Assembly: GCA_052035645.1 (NCBI GenBank)
Contig: JBPOHK010000109.1
Location: forward strand, 27,306-91,305
Source: RPQJ01 sp052035645
GTDB taxonomy: Bacteria; Pseudomonadota; Gammaproteobacteria; Steroidobacterales; Steroidobacteraceae
Length of the DNA stretch: 64,000 nt
Direction of reading: 5' to 3'
The stretch's first letter is position 1. Every line of letters starts with the position of its first letter. The notes under the pieces were generated by a model that made no database searches, was not told the origin of the DNA, and saw only the letters and a list, made by a program, of their open reading frames with translations. Of the stretch, positions 1 to 9,495 are shown one piece after another. The position numbers were made by a program, and so were the translations under genes.

Positions 1-267
1 CTGCCGGCCCGCGGCCATCAGGAACTGCCCGACCTCGAGGGCCAGTCCGAGCCCGAGCAGGCCGACGGCGATCGTGCCGTAGCGCGTGCGCGGATGCATG
101 CCGGCGAACCAGACCATGAGGAATGCATACGCCCCGCAGTGCTGCAGCTTGTCGAGCCGGCCGACGACCGGCACGTCCATGCCCGGCCCCAGGCTGCCCC
201 ACACGACGAGTCCGACGAGCACGACGCTCGCGGCCTGCCACAGCGACGCATGGCGCAGGGGCAACAT
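1..267 (-). CDS. VanZ-like family membrane protein (partial, 3' end outside window)
   Basis: The frame is open from an ATG at 267 to the window edge, giving 89 residues with no stop. An N-terminal hydrophobic helix (about residues 13-25) is followed by the motif DKLQHCGAYAFL (about 39-50). A second hydrophobic helix ends in LALEVGQF (about 76-83). Charged D-K-x-x-H just before a helix and a later E-x-x-Q are typical of VanZ-like integral membrane proteins, whose biochemical role is mostly unknown. It starts 8 bases after the lolA stop and is probably co-transcribed with ftsK-lolA. In Escherichia the gene after lolA is rarA, so this position differs. The family assignment rests on motif recognition. 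Confidence 0.7.
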   Translation of the reverse strand, partial: MLPLRHASLWQAASVVLVGLVVWGSLGPGMDVPVVGRLDKLQHCGAYAFLMVWFAGMHPRTRYGTIAVGLLGLGLALEVGQFLMAAGRQ

Positions 268-275
268 GCCGGGGC

Positions 276-938
276 TCAGGGGTCGACGCTGCCGATGACG
301 TCGGCGCCCTTCGGCGGCGTGAAGCGGAACGCCGAGGCATCGACGCGGCCGTTGCGCACGCCGTCGAGGAACGCGAGGGAGGTGACCTGGCCCAGCTTGT
401 CGACCAGTTCCATGGCGACGAGTCCTCCGCGTCCGTCGAAGGCGAGCGCGACGCGCTCGAAGTCCGAACCCGTCTGCTTCGGCTTGAGCGAGCACCACGT
501 GATGGCACCGCGCTGCACGACCTCGCCCGAGGTGAACGCATCCGCCGCGCGGCCCGCCCCGGACAGCAGCATGGCCGGCGTGGAGCCGAGCCCCTGCTCC
601 AGGGGCCGCACCGTGACCTGCTGCAGGTCCGAGTCGTACAGCCAGAGCTTGCGTCCGTCCGCGACGATGGTCTGCACGTACGGCTCGCGGTAGTCCCAGC
701 GGAAGCGGTCCGGCCGCGAGAGCGTCAGGCGGCCCGACGCGCGCTGCGTGATCTGGCCCTTGTCGTCGCGCACGACCTGCTCGAAGCCCGCCGACAGCGT
801 CTTCAGGGTCCCGAGGTAGGCGTCGACCCGCGCCACGGCGTCCTCGGCCGCGGCCGCGGCCGACGCGAGGCACAGCAGCGCCAGCGCGCCAGCGCGCAGG
901 CCCGCCCCGGCGCGCACGCGGCCCCGCTCAGTCCGCAT
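276..938 (-). CDS. lolA: Outer-membrane lipoprotein carrier protein LolA
   Basis: LolA is the periplasmic chaperone that takes lipoproteins from the LolCDE complex and hands them to LolB at the outer membrane. The product has 220 residues, slightly longer than usual because of a basic N-terminus. A signal peptide rich in Ala and Leu ends near residue 31 (ASAAAAAEDA). The core shows the family pattern of a glutamine-rich start (SAGFEQ), an FRWDYREPY segment (about residues 78-86) and DGRKLWLYD (about 93-101). The C-terminus FRFTPPKGADVI is also typical of LolA. The start overlaps the last 11 bases of ftsK, which implies translational coupling, and ftsK-lolA order is conserved in gammaproteobacteria. 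Confidence 0.95.
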   Translation of the reverse strand: MRTERGRVRAGAGLRAGALALLCLASAAAAAEDAVARVDAYLGTLKTLSAGFEQVVRDDKGQITQRASGRLTLSRPDRFRWDYREPYVQTIVADGRKLWLYDSDLQQVTVRPLEQGLGSTPAMLLSGAGRAADAFTSGEVVQRGAITWCSLKPKQTGSDFERVALAFDGRGGLVAMELVDKLGQVTSLAFLDGVRNGRVDASAFRFTPPKGADVIGSVDP

Positions 939-3252
939 CGGGCGGCGGCGGCGCGAGCACTTCGCGACTGCCGTTCGACTGCAGCGGGCCGACCAGTCCC
1001 GCCGACTCCATCGCTTCGATCATGCGGGCGGCGCGGTTGTAGCCGATCTTGAGCCGGCGCTGGACGCCGGAGATGGAGGCCTTGCGGCTCTCGGTGACGA
1101 TGCGCACGGCCTCGTCGTAGAGCGGGTCCTGCTCGGGGTCGCCGCCCTCGCCGCCCTCGCCGCCGGCACCTTCCTCGCCCGGCAGGCCCGGGATCGGCGC
1201 CGACGGCCCGTCGAGCACCTCGTCGAGGTAGACCGGCGAGCTGTGCTCGCGCAGCGAGGCCGCCACCTTGTGCACCTCCTGGTCGGAGACGAAGGCGCCG
1301 TGCACGCGCACCGGGTGCGAGGTGCCGGGCTGCAGGAACAGCATGTCGCCGTGGCCGAGCAGGCTCTCGGCGCCGCTCTGGTCGAGGATCGTGCGCGAGT
1401 CCACCTTGGCCGAGACCTGGAACGCGATGCGCGTGGGGATGTTGGCCTTGATCAGGCCGGTGATCACGTCGACCGACGGGCGCTGCGTGGCGAGGATGAG
1501 GTGGATGCCCGAGGCGCGGGCCTTCTGCGCCAGGCGGGCGATCAGCTCCTCGACCTTCTTGCCGACGATCATCATCATGTCGGCAAGCTCGTCGACCACC
1601 ACGACGATGTACGGCAGCGGCTCGAGGTCCGGCACCGTCGAGGGATCGCCGCCCGGCGGCAGCCGCTTCATCTCGAGCGGGTCCTTGATCGGCTTGCCGG
1701 CCTCGTTCGCGTCCGCCACCTTGCGGTTGTAGCCCGCGAGGTTGCGCACGCCGGCGTGCGCCATCAGCTGGTAGCGGCGCTCCATCTCGGCCACGCACCA
1801 GCGCAGCGCGGTGGCCGCCTGCTTCATGTCCGTCACGACCGGCGCGAGCAGGTGCGGGATGCCCTCGTACACCGAGAGCTCGAGCATCTTCGGGTCGATC
1901 ATGATCAGGCGGACCTGGTCCGGCGTGCTCTTGTAGAGCAGCGACAGCACCATGGCGTTGACCGCGGTGGACTTGCCCGACCCGGTCGTGCCGCCGACCA
2001 GCAGGTGCGGCATGCGCGCGAGGTCCGCGACCACCGGGCTGCCGCCGCTGTCCTTGCCCAGCACCAGCGCGAGCGGGGAGTTCAGGTCGTCGTAGGCGCG
2101 CGACTTGATGATCTCGCCGAGCGTGACCATCTCGCGGACCTCGTTCGGGATCTCGAGGCCCATGGTCGACTTGCCGGGGATGATCTCGACCACGCGCACG
2201 CTGATCGCGGACAGCGCGCGGGCGAGGTCCTTGGCGAGGTTCGAGATCTGCGCGACCTTCACGCCCGGCGCGGGGCGCAGCTCGAAGCGCGTGATCACCG
2301 GGCCCGGGTGCACCTCGACCACCTCGGCCTCCACGCCGAAGTCGCGCAGTTTCAGCTCGACGAGGCGCGACATCGCCTCGAGCGCCTCGGCCGAGTAGCC
2401 GCCGGCGCGCGGCGGCGGGTCGTCGAGCAGCGAGAGCGCGGGCAGCGCGGTGAGGCCCGCCTTCTCGAACATCGGCACCTGCTTTTCCTTCTCGACGCGC
2501 TCGCTCTTCTCGACCTTCGGCGCGGGCGCCTCGATCTTCGGCGGCTTGCGCTCGGCCACCTTCTTCTGTTCCTCGCGCACGACTTCCTGCCGGGCCTGCT
2601 TCACTTCGCGGCCGGCCTGCACGTCCCGCGCCGTGGAGACGCGCTCGCGCACCCAGCCGATGGCCCACAGCACGCCGCGGCCGATGCGGTCCATCACGTC
2701 GAGCCAGGACAGGCCGGTGCACAGCGAGACGGAGGCGAGCCACACGGCCAGCAGCAGCAGCGTGGCGCCGAGGAAGCTCATGAGCCGCGCGAGCTGGTCG
2801 CCCGCGAGCATGCCGAGCAGGCCGCCCGCCGAATTGGGCAGCGAACCGGGCGAGAAATGCAGCGTGGCGAGCCCGCAGCTGCTCGCGAGCGCGAGGAAGA
2901 AACCGAGCCCGCGCAGGACCGCCGTGCGCCGGTCCACCGGCTCAGGATTCCTGCGCTCCCGGAACAGCGTCCACCCGGCGAGGCCGAGCATCGCCGGGAA
3001 CAGGAAGGCGGGACCGCCGAACAGCAGGAAGAACAGGTCCGAGAGGTGGGCGCCGAACGGCCCGATGAGGTTGGCTACCGGTCCGGGCTGACCGGTCGAG
3101 GAGAACGACGGGTCCGCGCGGTCGTAGCTCGCGAGCGCGACGAACAGGATCAGCGCGAGGGCGCCGAAGATCCACAGCGCGCTCTCGCGCAGCCCGCGCT
3201 GTACGCCAGCCTGCATGCCCCCTGCGCCGCGCTTCGCCTCCGCTCTAGCCAC
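928..3252 (-). CDS. ftsK: DNA translocase FtsK
   Basis: FtsK is the septal DNA pump that clears the chromosome terminus and activates XerCD recombination at dif. The protein has 774 residues, the compact form without the long linker of the Escherichia protein. It has four or so membrane helices in residues 26-200, then a charged Lys/Glu/Pro linker (about 205-260). The RecA-like motor carries Walker A GGTTGSGKST near residue 420 and a Walker B VVVVDELADMMM near 547. The C-terminal gamma winged helix (about 700-765, ISGVQRRLKIGYNRAARMIE) reads KOPS polarity sequences. A short Gly/Glu-rich linker (GAGGEGGEGGDPEQDP) precedes gamma. The gene lies upstream of lolA and diverges from trxB, as in relatives, but no lrp gene lies between. 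Confidence 0.97.
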   Translation of the reverse strand: MARAEAKRGAGGMQAGVQRGLRESALWIFGALALILFVALASYDRADPSFSSTGQPGPVANLIGPFGAHLSDLFFLLFGGPAFLFPAMLGLAGWTLFRERRNPEPVDRRTAVLRGLGFFLALASSCGLATLHFSPGSLPNSAGGLLGMLAGDQLARLMSFLGATLLLLAVWLASVSLCTGLSWLDVMDRIGRGVLWAIGWVRERVSTARDVQAGREVKQARQEVVREEQKKVAERKPPKIEAPAPKVEKSERVEKEKQVPMFEKAGLTALPALSLLDDPPPRAGGYSAEALEAMSRLVELKLRDFGVEAEVVEVHPGPVITRFELRPAPGVKVAQISNLAKDLARALSAISVRVVEIIPGKSTMGLEIPNEVREMVTLGEIIKSRAYDDLNSPLALVLGKDSGGSPVVADLARMPHLLVGGTTGSGKSTAVNAMVLSLLYKSTPDQVRLIMIDPKMLELSVYEGIPHLLAPVVTDMKQAATALRWCVAEMERRYQLMAHAGVRNLAGYNRKVADANEAGKPIKDPLEMKRLPPGGDPSTVPDLEPLPYIVVVVDELADMMMIVGKKVEELIARLAQKARASGIHLILATQRPSVDVITGLIKANIPTRIAFQVSAKVDSRTILDQSGAESLLGHGDMLFLQPGTSHPVRVHGAFVSDQEVHKVAASLREHSSPVYLDEVLDGPSAPIPGLPGEEGAGGEGGEGGDPEQDPLYDEAVRIVTESRKASISGVQRRLKIGYNRAARMIEAMESAGLVGPLQSNGSREVLAPPPPDAD

Positions 3253-3479
3253 CCGATATCACCTGAATGCTCAAGTCCTTCCCGTAACCGCATGAGTCTA
3301 CGAGGAATAGCGGCCCCGGGACAATGGCGCTCGTCGCCGGCAACAGGCCGGTCCGTCGCAAGGGCCTTGCGTCATGACCGAGGGTTCTTGGCCGCGGCGC
3401 CTGGACTTGCTTACCATGCCGCGCCCCGAGGATCGCGCCGCACCCTGCGCGCGCCGCGCAAACGAGCGAGGAAGTATAC
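3253..3479. other. Divergent ftsK/trxB intergenic region
   Basis: This 227-base gap separates the divergent ftsK and trxB genes and must hold both promoters. I find no convincing -35/-10 pair. The only clear signal is a ribosome binding site AGGAAG at 3469-3474, five bases before the trxB ATG. In Escherichia an lrp regulator gene occupies this place. Here no open frame with coding character is present. Confidence 0.5.
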
Positions 3480-4454
3480 ATGAGCACCCCCCGTCACTCC
3501 CGGCTGATCATCCTCGGCTCCGGCCCGGCGGGCTATTCCGCGGCGGTCTATGCTGCGCGCGCCAACCGCAATCCCCTGCTGATCACCGGCATGGAACAGG
3601 GCGGGCAGCTCATGACGACGACCGAGGTCGACAACTGGCCCGGCGACCCGCACGGGCTGACGGGCCCGGGCCTCATGGAGCGCATGCGGGAGCACGCCGA
3701 GCGCTTCCACACCGAGATCCTCATGGACCACATCAACGAGGTGGACTTCAGCCGCCGGCCGCTGCTGTTGAAGGGCGACCGCGGCGAGTACACCTGCGAC
3801 GCGCTGATCATCGCGACCGGCGCCAGCGCCCGCTACCTGGGCCTCGAGTCGGAGCAGAACTTCCGCGGCCGCGGCGTCTCCGCCTGCGCCACCTGCGACG
3901 GCTTCTTCTTCCGCGGCCAGCGCGTCGCCGTGATCGGCGGCGGCAACACGGCGGTCGAGGAAGCCCTCTACCTCTCCAACATCGCCTCGCACGTGACGCT
4001 CGTGCACCGGCGCGACAAGCTGCGCTCGGAGAAGATCCTGCAGGACCACCTGTTCGAGCGGCAGAAGGCCGGCGCGGTCGACATCCTGTGGAACCACGAG
4101 GTCGAGGAAGTGCTCGGCGACGACTCCGGCGTCACCGGGCTGCGGGTCAAGGCGACCGACGGCACGGGCCGGCGCGACGTGGCGGTGGCGGGCGTCTTCA
4201 TCGCGGTGGGCCACACGCCGAACACCCAGATTTTCGCCGGCCAGCTCGAGATGAACGGCGGCTACATCGCCGTGAAGTCCGGCACCAGTGGCGGCGCGAC
4301 CGCGACCAGCGTGGCGGGCGTCTTCGCGGCCGGCGACGTGGCCGACCACGTCTACCGCCAGGCGGTGACGTCCGCCGGCACGGGCTGCATGGCGGCGCTC
4401 GACGCCGACAAGTACCTCGACGCGCTCGACGCCGGCGCCCGGCACGGCGACTGA
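3480..4454 (+). CDS. trxB: Thioredoxin-disulfide reductase
   Basis: TrxB passes electrons from NADPH through FAD to thioredoxin in the cytoplasm. The 324-residue length is normal. The FAD-binding motif GSGPAGYSAAVYAA sits at about residues 11-24. The redox-active dithiol is ACATCDG with Cys136 and Cys139. The NADPH-binding GGGNTAVEEA follows at about 157-166, and the C-terminal FAD motif AAGDVAD is at about 281-287. The start is fixed by AGGAAG five bases upstream. It is followed after 18 bases by the GNAT-like gene and then aat. In Escherichia cydDC lies between trxB and aat, and those genes are absent here. Confidence 0.97.
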   Translation: MSTPRHSRLIILGSGPAGYSAAVYAARANRNPLLITGMEQGGQLMTTTEVDNWPGDPHGLTGPGLMERMREHAERFHTEILMDHINEVDFSRRPLLLKGDRGEYTCDALIIATGASARYLGLESEQNFRGRGVSACATCDGFFFRGQRVAVIGGGNTAVEEALYLSNIASHVTLVHRRDKLRSEKILQDHLFERQKAGAVDILWNHEVEEVLGDDSGVTGLRVKATDGTGRRDVAVAGVFIAVGHTPNTQIFAGQLEMNGGYIAVKSGTSGGATATSVAGVFAAGDVADHVYRQAVTSAGTGCMAALDADKYLDALDAGARHGD

Positions 4455-4472
4455 CCGGCGCGGCGGGCCGCC

Positions 4473-5627
4473 ATGGCGCTCGAGGCGGAACTCGTCGGCG
4501 ACATCCGCGCCCTGCCCGCCGCCGAGTGGGACGCGCTCGACGGCACGGGCCACCCGTTCCTGCGCCACGGCTTCCTCGCCGCACTGGAGGACACGGGCTG
4601 CGTCGGACCGGACAGCGGCTGGCTGCCCTGTCACCTCGCCGTGCGCGGCGACGACGGACGGCTGGTCGCCGCGGTGCCGCAGTACCTGAAGTCGCATTCG
4701 TGGGGCGAGTTCGTGTTCGACATGAGCTGGGCCCAGGCGTATGCACGCGCGGGCCTCGAGTACTACCCCAAGCTCCTCTCGGCCGTGCCGTTCACGCCGG
4801 TGACCGGCCCGCGCCTGCTGATGCGGCCGGCCGCCTCCGGCGACGAGCTGCGCGAATCGCTCGCGGAGCTGCTCGTCGACTCGGCGCGGTCGCAGGGGGC
4901 CTCGGGGGCGCACGTCAATTTCACCTGCGCCGAGGACCAGTCGGCGCTCGAGCGCCGCGGCTTCCTGCGCCGGCACGACTGCCGCTTCCTGTGGCGCAAC
5001 GACGGCTACCGCGACTTCGACGACTTCCTCGACCGCTTCCGCGCCGACAAGCGCAAGAAGGCGCGGCGCGAGCGGCGCCGGGTCGCCGAATCCGGCGTCG
5101 AGTTCCGCACGCTGCGCGGCGAGGCCATGGACGAGGCGGCCTGGCGCACCGTGTTCGGCTTCTCGGAGCGAACGTTCCTGCGCCACGGCAACGGGCACTA
5201 CCTGAGCGCCGGCTTCCTGCGCACCGTCGCGCACGACGCGCCGGGTTCCGTGATGGTCAAGCTCGCGGAGCGCGCGGGCCGGCCCATCGCGGCAGCCATC
5301 TTCTTCGAGGGCGGCGGCTGGCTGTACGGCCGCTACTGGGGCTGCGAGCGGCCGGAGGACTCGCTGCACTTCGAAGCCTGCTACTACCAGGGCATCGAGT
5401 ACTGCATCGAGCGCGGGCTCGCGGCCTTCGACCCGGGCACGCAGGGCGAGCACAAGATCGCGCGCGGCTTCGCGCCGACGCGCACCTGCTCGGCGCACTG
5501 GCTCGCGCACGACGGCTATCGCGACGCGATCGCCCGCTACCTCGCCCGCGAGCGCGAGGCGGTCGACGGGTACATCGCGGCCGCCGCGGACCACCTGCCC
5601 TTTCATCGCGACGAGGCGCCGGAGTGA
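4473..5627 (+). CDS. GNAT/FemAB-like N-acyltransferase (COG3146-type, DUF482), function unknown
   Basis: A 384-residue soluble protein with no signal peptide. It resembles the peptidoglycan-type acyltransferases with a double GNAT fold (COG3146), sometimes loosely called peptidogalycan biosynthesis proteins. Supporting segments are HPFLRHGFLAALE (about 28-40), a basic KRKKARRERRRV stretch (about 193-204) and the family-typical end FDPGTQGEHKIARGF (about 319-333). Its stop codon overlaps the GTG start of aat (GTGA, 5624-5627), so the two are probably translationally coupled. Aat is itself a GNAT-fold aminoacyl transferase. No substrate can be read from the sequence. A role in N-terminal or cell-wall acylation is inference only. 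Confidence 0.8.
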   Translation: MALEAELVGDIRALPAAEWDALDGTGHPFLRHGFLAALEDTGCVGPDSGWLPCHLAVRGDDGRLVAAVPQYLKSHSWGEFVFDMSWAQAYARAGLEYYPKLLSAVPFTPVTGPRLLMRPAASGDELRESLAELLVDSARSQGASGAHVNFTCAEDQSALERRGFLRRHDCRFLWRNDGYRDFDDFLDRFRADKRKKARRERRRVAESGVEFRTLRGEAMDEAAWRTVFGFSERTFLRHGNGHYLSAGFLRTVAHDAPGSVMVKLAERAGRPIAAAIFFEGGGWLYGRYWGCERPEDSLHFEACYYQGIEYCIERGLAAFDPGTQGEHKIARGFAPTRTCSAHWLAHDGYRDAIARYLAREREAVDGYIAAAADHLPFHRDEAPE

Positions 5628-6337
5628 TCCCCTGGCTGCGCCCGGACGACCCGCCCGATGCGTTTCCGCCGGTGACGGAGGCGCTGGACGACCCGGACGG
5701 ACTGCTCTGCGTCGGCGGCGACCTGGCGCCGGAGCGGCTGCTCGCCGCCTACCGGCGCGGGATCTTTCCGTGGTATTCGGAGGGCCAGCCCATCCTGTGG
5801 TGGTCGCCCGATCCGCGCGCGGTGCTGCTCCCCGGCGAATTGCGCGTCTCGCGCAGCCTGGCCAAGACGGTCCGCAACCGCGGGTTCGCGGTCACGGTCG
5901 ACGCGGACTTCGCGGGCGTGATGCGCGCCTGCGGCGACGCGGCCCTGCGGCCGGAGGGCACCTGGATCTCGCCGGACATGCTGCGCGCCTACGCCCGGCT
6001 GCACGAACTGGGCCATGCCCACTCCATCGAGACGCGGCTGGACGGCCGCCTGGTCGGCGGGCTGTACGGGGTGGCCCTGGGCGGCGTGTTCTTCGGCGAA
6101 TCGATGTTCAGCCTGGAGCGGGACGCTTCCAAGGTCGCCCTGCACCACCTCGTGCAGTGCATGCGCGAGCAGGGCGGGGTCCTGATCGACTGCCAGGTCA
6201 CCAGCGCCCACCTCGAGAGTCTCGGCGCCCGGCGCATCCCGCGCAGCGAGTTCGTGGCCCGGCTGGCCGCCGCCATCCCGGACCTGCGGCCGGTGCCCGG
6301 GTGGCGGACGCCGTCCGCGACCGCTGTCGTCAAATAG
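5624..6337 (+). CDS. aat: Leucyl/phenylalanyl-tRNA--protein transferase
   Basis: Aat transfers Leu or Phe from aminoacyl-tRNA onto proteins with N-terminal Arg or Lys, marking them for ClpS-ClpAP. The start is a GTG (5624) overlapping the upstream stop by four bases, giving 237 residues beginning V-I-P-W-L. Family motifs are clear: FPPVTEAL, GLLCVGGDL (about 27-35), YRRGIFPWY (about 43-51), WWSPDPRAVL (about 58-67), GGLYGVALGGVFFGESMFS (about 145-163) and DCQVTSAHLESLGA (about 187-200). Its neighbours clpS and clpA encode the adaptor and unfoldase that consume its products, so the N-degron route is grouped within 4 kb. Confidence 0.95.
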   Translation: MIPWLRPDDPPDAFPPVTEALDDPDGLLCVGGDLAPERLLAAYRRGIFPWYSEGQPILWWSPDPRAVLLPGELRVSRSLAKTVRNRGFAVTVDADFAGVMRACGDAALRPEGTWISPDMLRAYARLHELGHAHSIETRLDGRLVGGLYGVALGGVFFGESMFSLERDASKVALHHLVQCMREQGGVLIDCQVTSAHLESLGARRIPRSEFVARLAAAIPDLRPVPGWRTPSATAVVK

Positions 6338-6394
6338 CGACAAGCCGCAGGCGGCGTTGCGTTGCATTGGCGGGGGCCTTTATGCAGAATTCGC

Positions 6395-6411
6395 GCGGCC
6401 CGTGGGGCCGC
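6395..6411 (+). promoter_or_regulatory. Perfect hairpin in infA leader
   Basis: A perfect inverted repeat GCGGCCC-GTG-GGGCCGC lies 11 bases before the infA ATG, immediately upstream of a weak ribosome binding site (GAGGG). Such a stem could limit infA translation or mark an mRNA end. No experimental analogue is claimed. Confidence 0.35.
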
Positions 6412-6422
6412 AGCGAGGGTGC

Positions 6423-6641
6423 ATGGCGAAGGAAGAGGCAATCCAGATGGAAGGCAAGGTCGTCGAGACCCTGCCGAACACGACGTTCCGCGTGCAGTTG
6501 CAGAATGGCCACGTCGTGACTGCCCACATCTCGGGCAAGATGCGCAAGAACTACATCCGCATCCTCACGGGCGACTCCGTCACCGTCGAGATGACGCCCT
6601 ACGACCTCACCAAGGGCCGCATCGTCTACCGCGGTCGCTGA
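6423..6641 (+). CDS. infA: Translation initiation factor IF-1
   Basis: IF-1 is a single S1/OB-fold protein that binds the ribosomal A site during initiation. The 72-residue product matches the family length and sequence: MAKEEAIQMEGKVVETLPNT at the start, then VQLQNGHVV, HISGKMRKNYIRIL and DLTKGRIVYR. An upstream in-frame ATG at 6357 would add 22 unrelated residues, so the MAKEE start at 6423 is chosen. It lies 85 bases after aat and converges on clpA, with a REPIN-like palindrome between them. Confidence 0.97.
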   Translation: MAKEEAIQMEGKVVETLPNTTFRVQLQNGHVVTAHISGKMRKNYIRILTGDSVTVEMTPYDLTKGRIVYRGR

Positions 6642-6650
6642 CCCAGAGCA

Positions 6651-6702
6651 GGGGACATTCCTCGTTTTCGCCGCTCGTGCGGCGAAAAAGAGGAATGTCC
6701 CC
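6651..6702. repeat. REPIN-like palindrome between infA and clpA
   Basis: An almost perfect inverted repeat with 24-base arms (one mismatch) and a 4-base loop TCGT. The outer end is GGGGACATTCCTC and the inner stem is TTTTCGCCGC. It starts nine bases after the infA stop. The GGGGACA head is shared with the repeats at 15346 and 38631, but the rest differs, so this is a second subfamily. In a convergent gap it would fold as a strong bidirectional stem and may serve as terminator. REP sequences of this style are mobilised by RAYT (Y1) transposases; none is in the window. Confidence 0.7.
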
Positions 6703-6720
6703 GATTACTCCCCGATTACT
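6699..6720. repeat. Tandem 11-bp direct repeat
   Basis: CCCCGATTACT occurs twice back to back (6699-6709 and 6710-6720). The first copy shares its CCCC with the end of the REPIN arm, and the second abuts the clpA stop codon at 6723. This may be a small slippage or insertion-associated duplication. Confidence 0.6.
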
Positions 6721-6722
6721 GA

Positions 6723-8996
<2,274 letters not shown>

Positions 8997-9001
8997 GTGA
9001 T

Positions 9002-9319
9002 TCAGGCCTCTTCCATCGTGCACAGCAGCGGGTGCTGCTGCTGGCGGGCGTAGGTGGTCACCTGGGCCACCTTGGTCTCGGCGATCTCGAAGGTATACAC
9101 GCCGCAGACGCCCTTGCCGCGGGTGTGGACCTCGAGCATGACACGGGTGGCGGTCGTGCGGTCCATCCCGAAGATGTGCTCCAGGACGTCCACCACGAAC
9201 TCCATGGGCGTGTAGTCGTCGTTCAGCAGCACGACCTGGTAGAGGGGGGGCCGCTTGGTCTGCGGCAGCGCCTCCTCGACGATCAGGCCCTGGTTGCCCT
9301 GTGGTTGTTCCTCGCCCAT
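9002..9319 (-). CDS. clpS: ATP-dependent Clp protease adaptor protein ClpS
   Basis: ClpS binds N-degron residues (Leu, Phe, Tyr, Trp) and delivers such proteins to ClpAP. The 105-residue product from the ATG at 9319 has the usual short acidic/Gln-rich N-terminal arm, then YQVVLLNDDYTPMEFVVDVL (about residues 28-47). The binding-pocket region continues with GKGVCGVYTFEIAETK. A longer GTG-started frame (from 9481) reads through the promoter and is rejected. clpS precedes clpA and the two are presumably co-transcribed from the promoter at 9344-9372. Confidence 0.95.
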   Translation of the reverse strand: MGEEQPQGNQGLIVEEALPQTKRPPLYQVVLLNDDYTPMEFVVDVLEHIFGMDRTTATRVMLEVHTRGKGVCGVYTFEIAETKVAQVTTYARQQQHPLLCTMEEA

Positions 9320-9343
9320 GCCCGCCTGCCCTGCCTCCGGTCC

Positions 9344-9372
9344 TATATAGGGCCCTGCCGGGGCCCTGACAA
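9344..9372 (-). promoter_or_regulatory. Probable sigma-70 promoter for clpS-clpA with inverted repeat in spacer
   Basis: Read on the minus strand, TTGTCA (9372-9367, five of six to consensus) is followed by a 17-base spacer and TATATA (9349-9344). The start would fall near 9337, about 18 bases before the clpS ATG. The spacer consists of two GGGCCC blocks, so AGGGCCC-N5-GGGCCCT (9349-9367) forms an inverted repeat overlapping both elements. That is a plausible operator. Confidence 0.6.
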
Positions 9373-9495
9373 GCTTACCCATCCGCAATTTGCGCAACGA
9401 CCTTGAGGGGGCGTCGTGCAAGTCCGTATGATGCCGCAACCCTGGCCCCGGCTGGGGCGAACCGCCTTGCCCGACGGACACTTACGCGAGCCTGG

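Noticed and set aside
803..2743. Long open frame on the minus strand in another frame of ftsK (646 codons)
   Set aside because: It is an Arg/Gly/Ala-rich shadow of ftsK caused by high GC; ftsK has clear motifs throughout.
3411..5606. 731-codon minus-strand frame antisense to trxB and the GNAT gene
   Set aside because: Low-complexity His/Arg/Val composition typical of antisense frames; both sense genes show full family motifs.
3374..5623. Apparent large fusion upstream of aat in the same frame
   Set aside because: The upstream part is an out-of-frame reading of trxB and the GNAT gene; aat really begins at the GTG at 5624.
9320..9481. Longer clpS starting at a GTG at 9481
   Set aside because: It would translate the clpS promoter and does not resemble the ClpS N-terminus; the ATG at 9319 fits the family.
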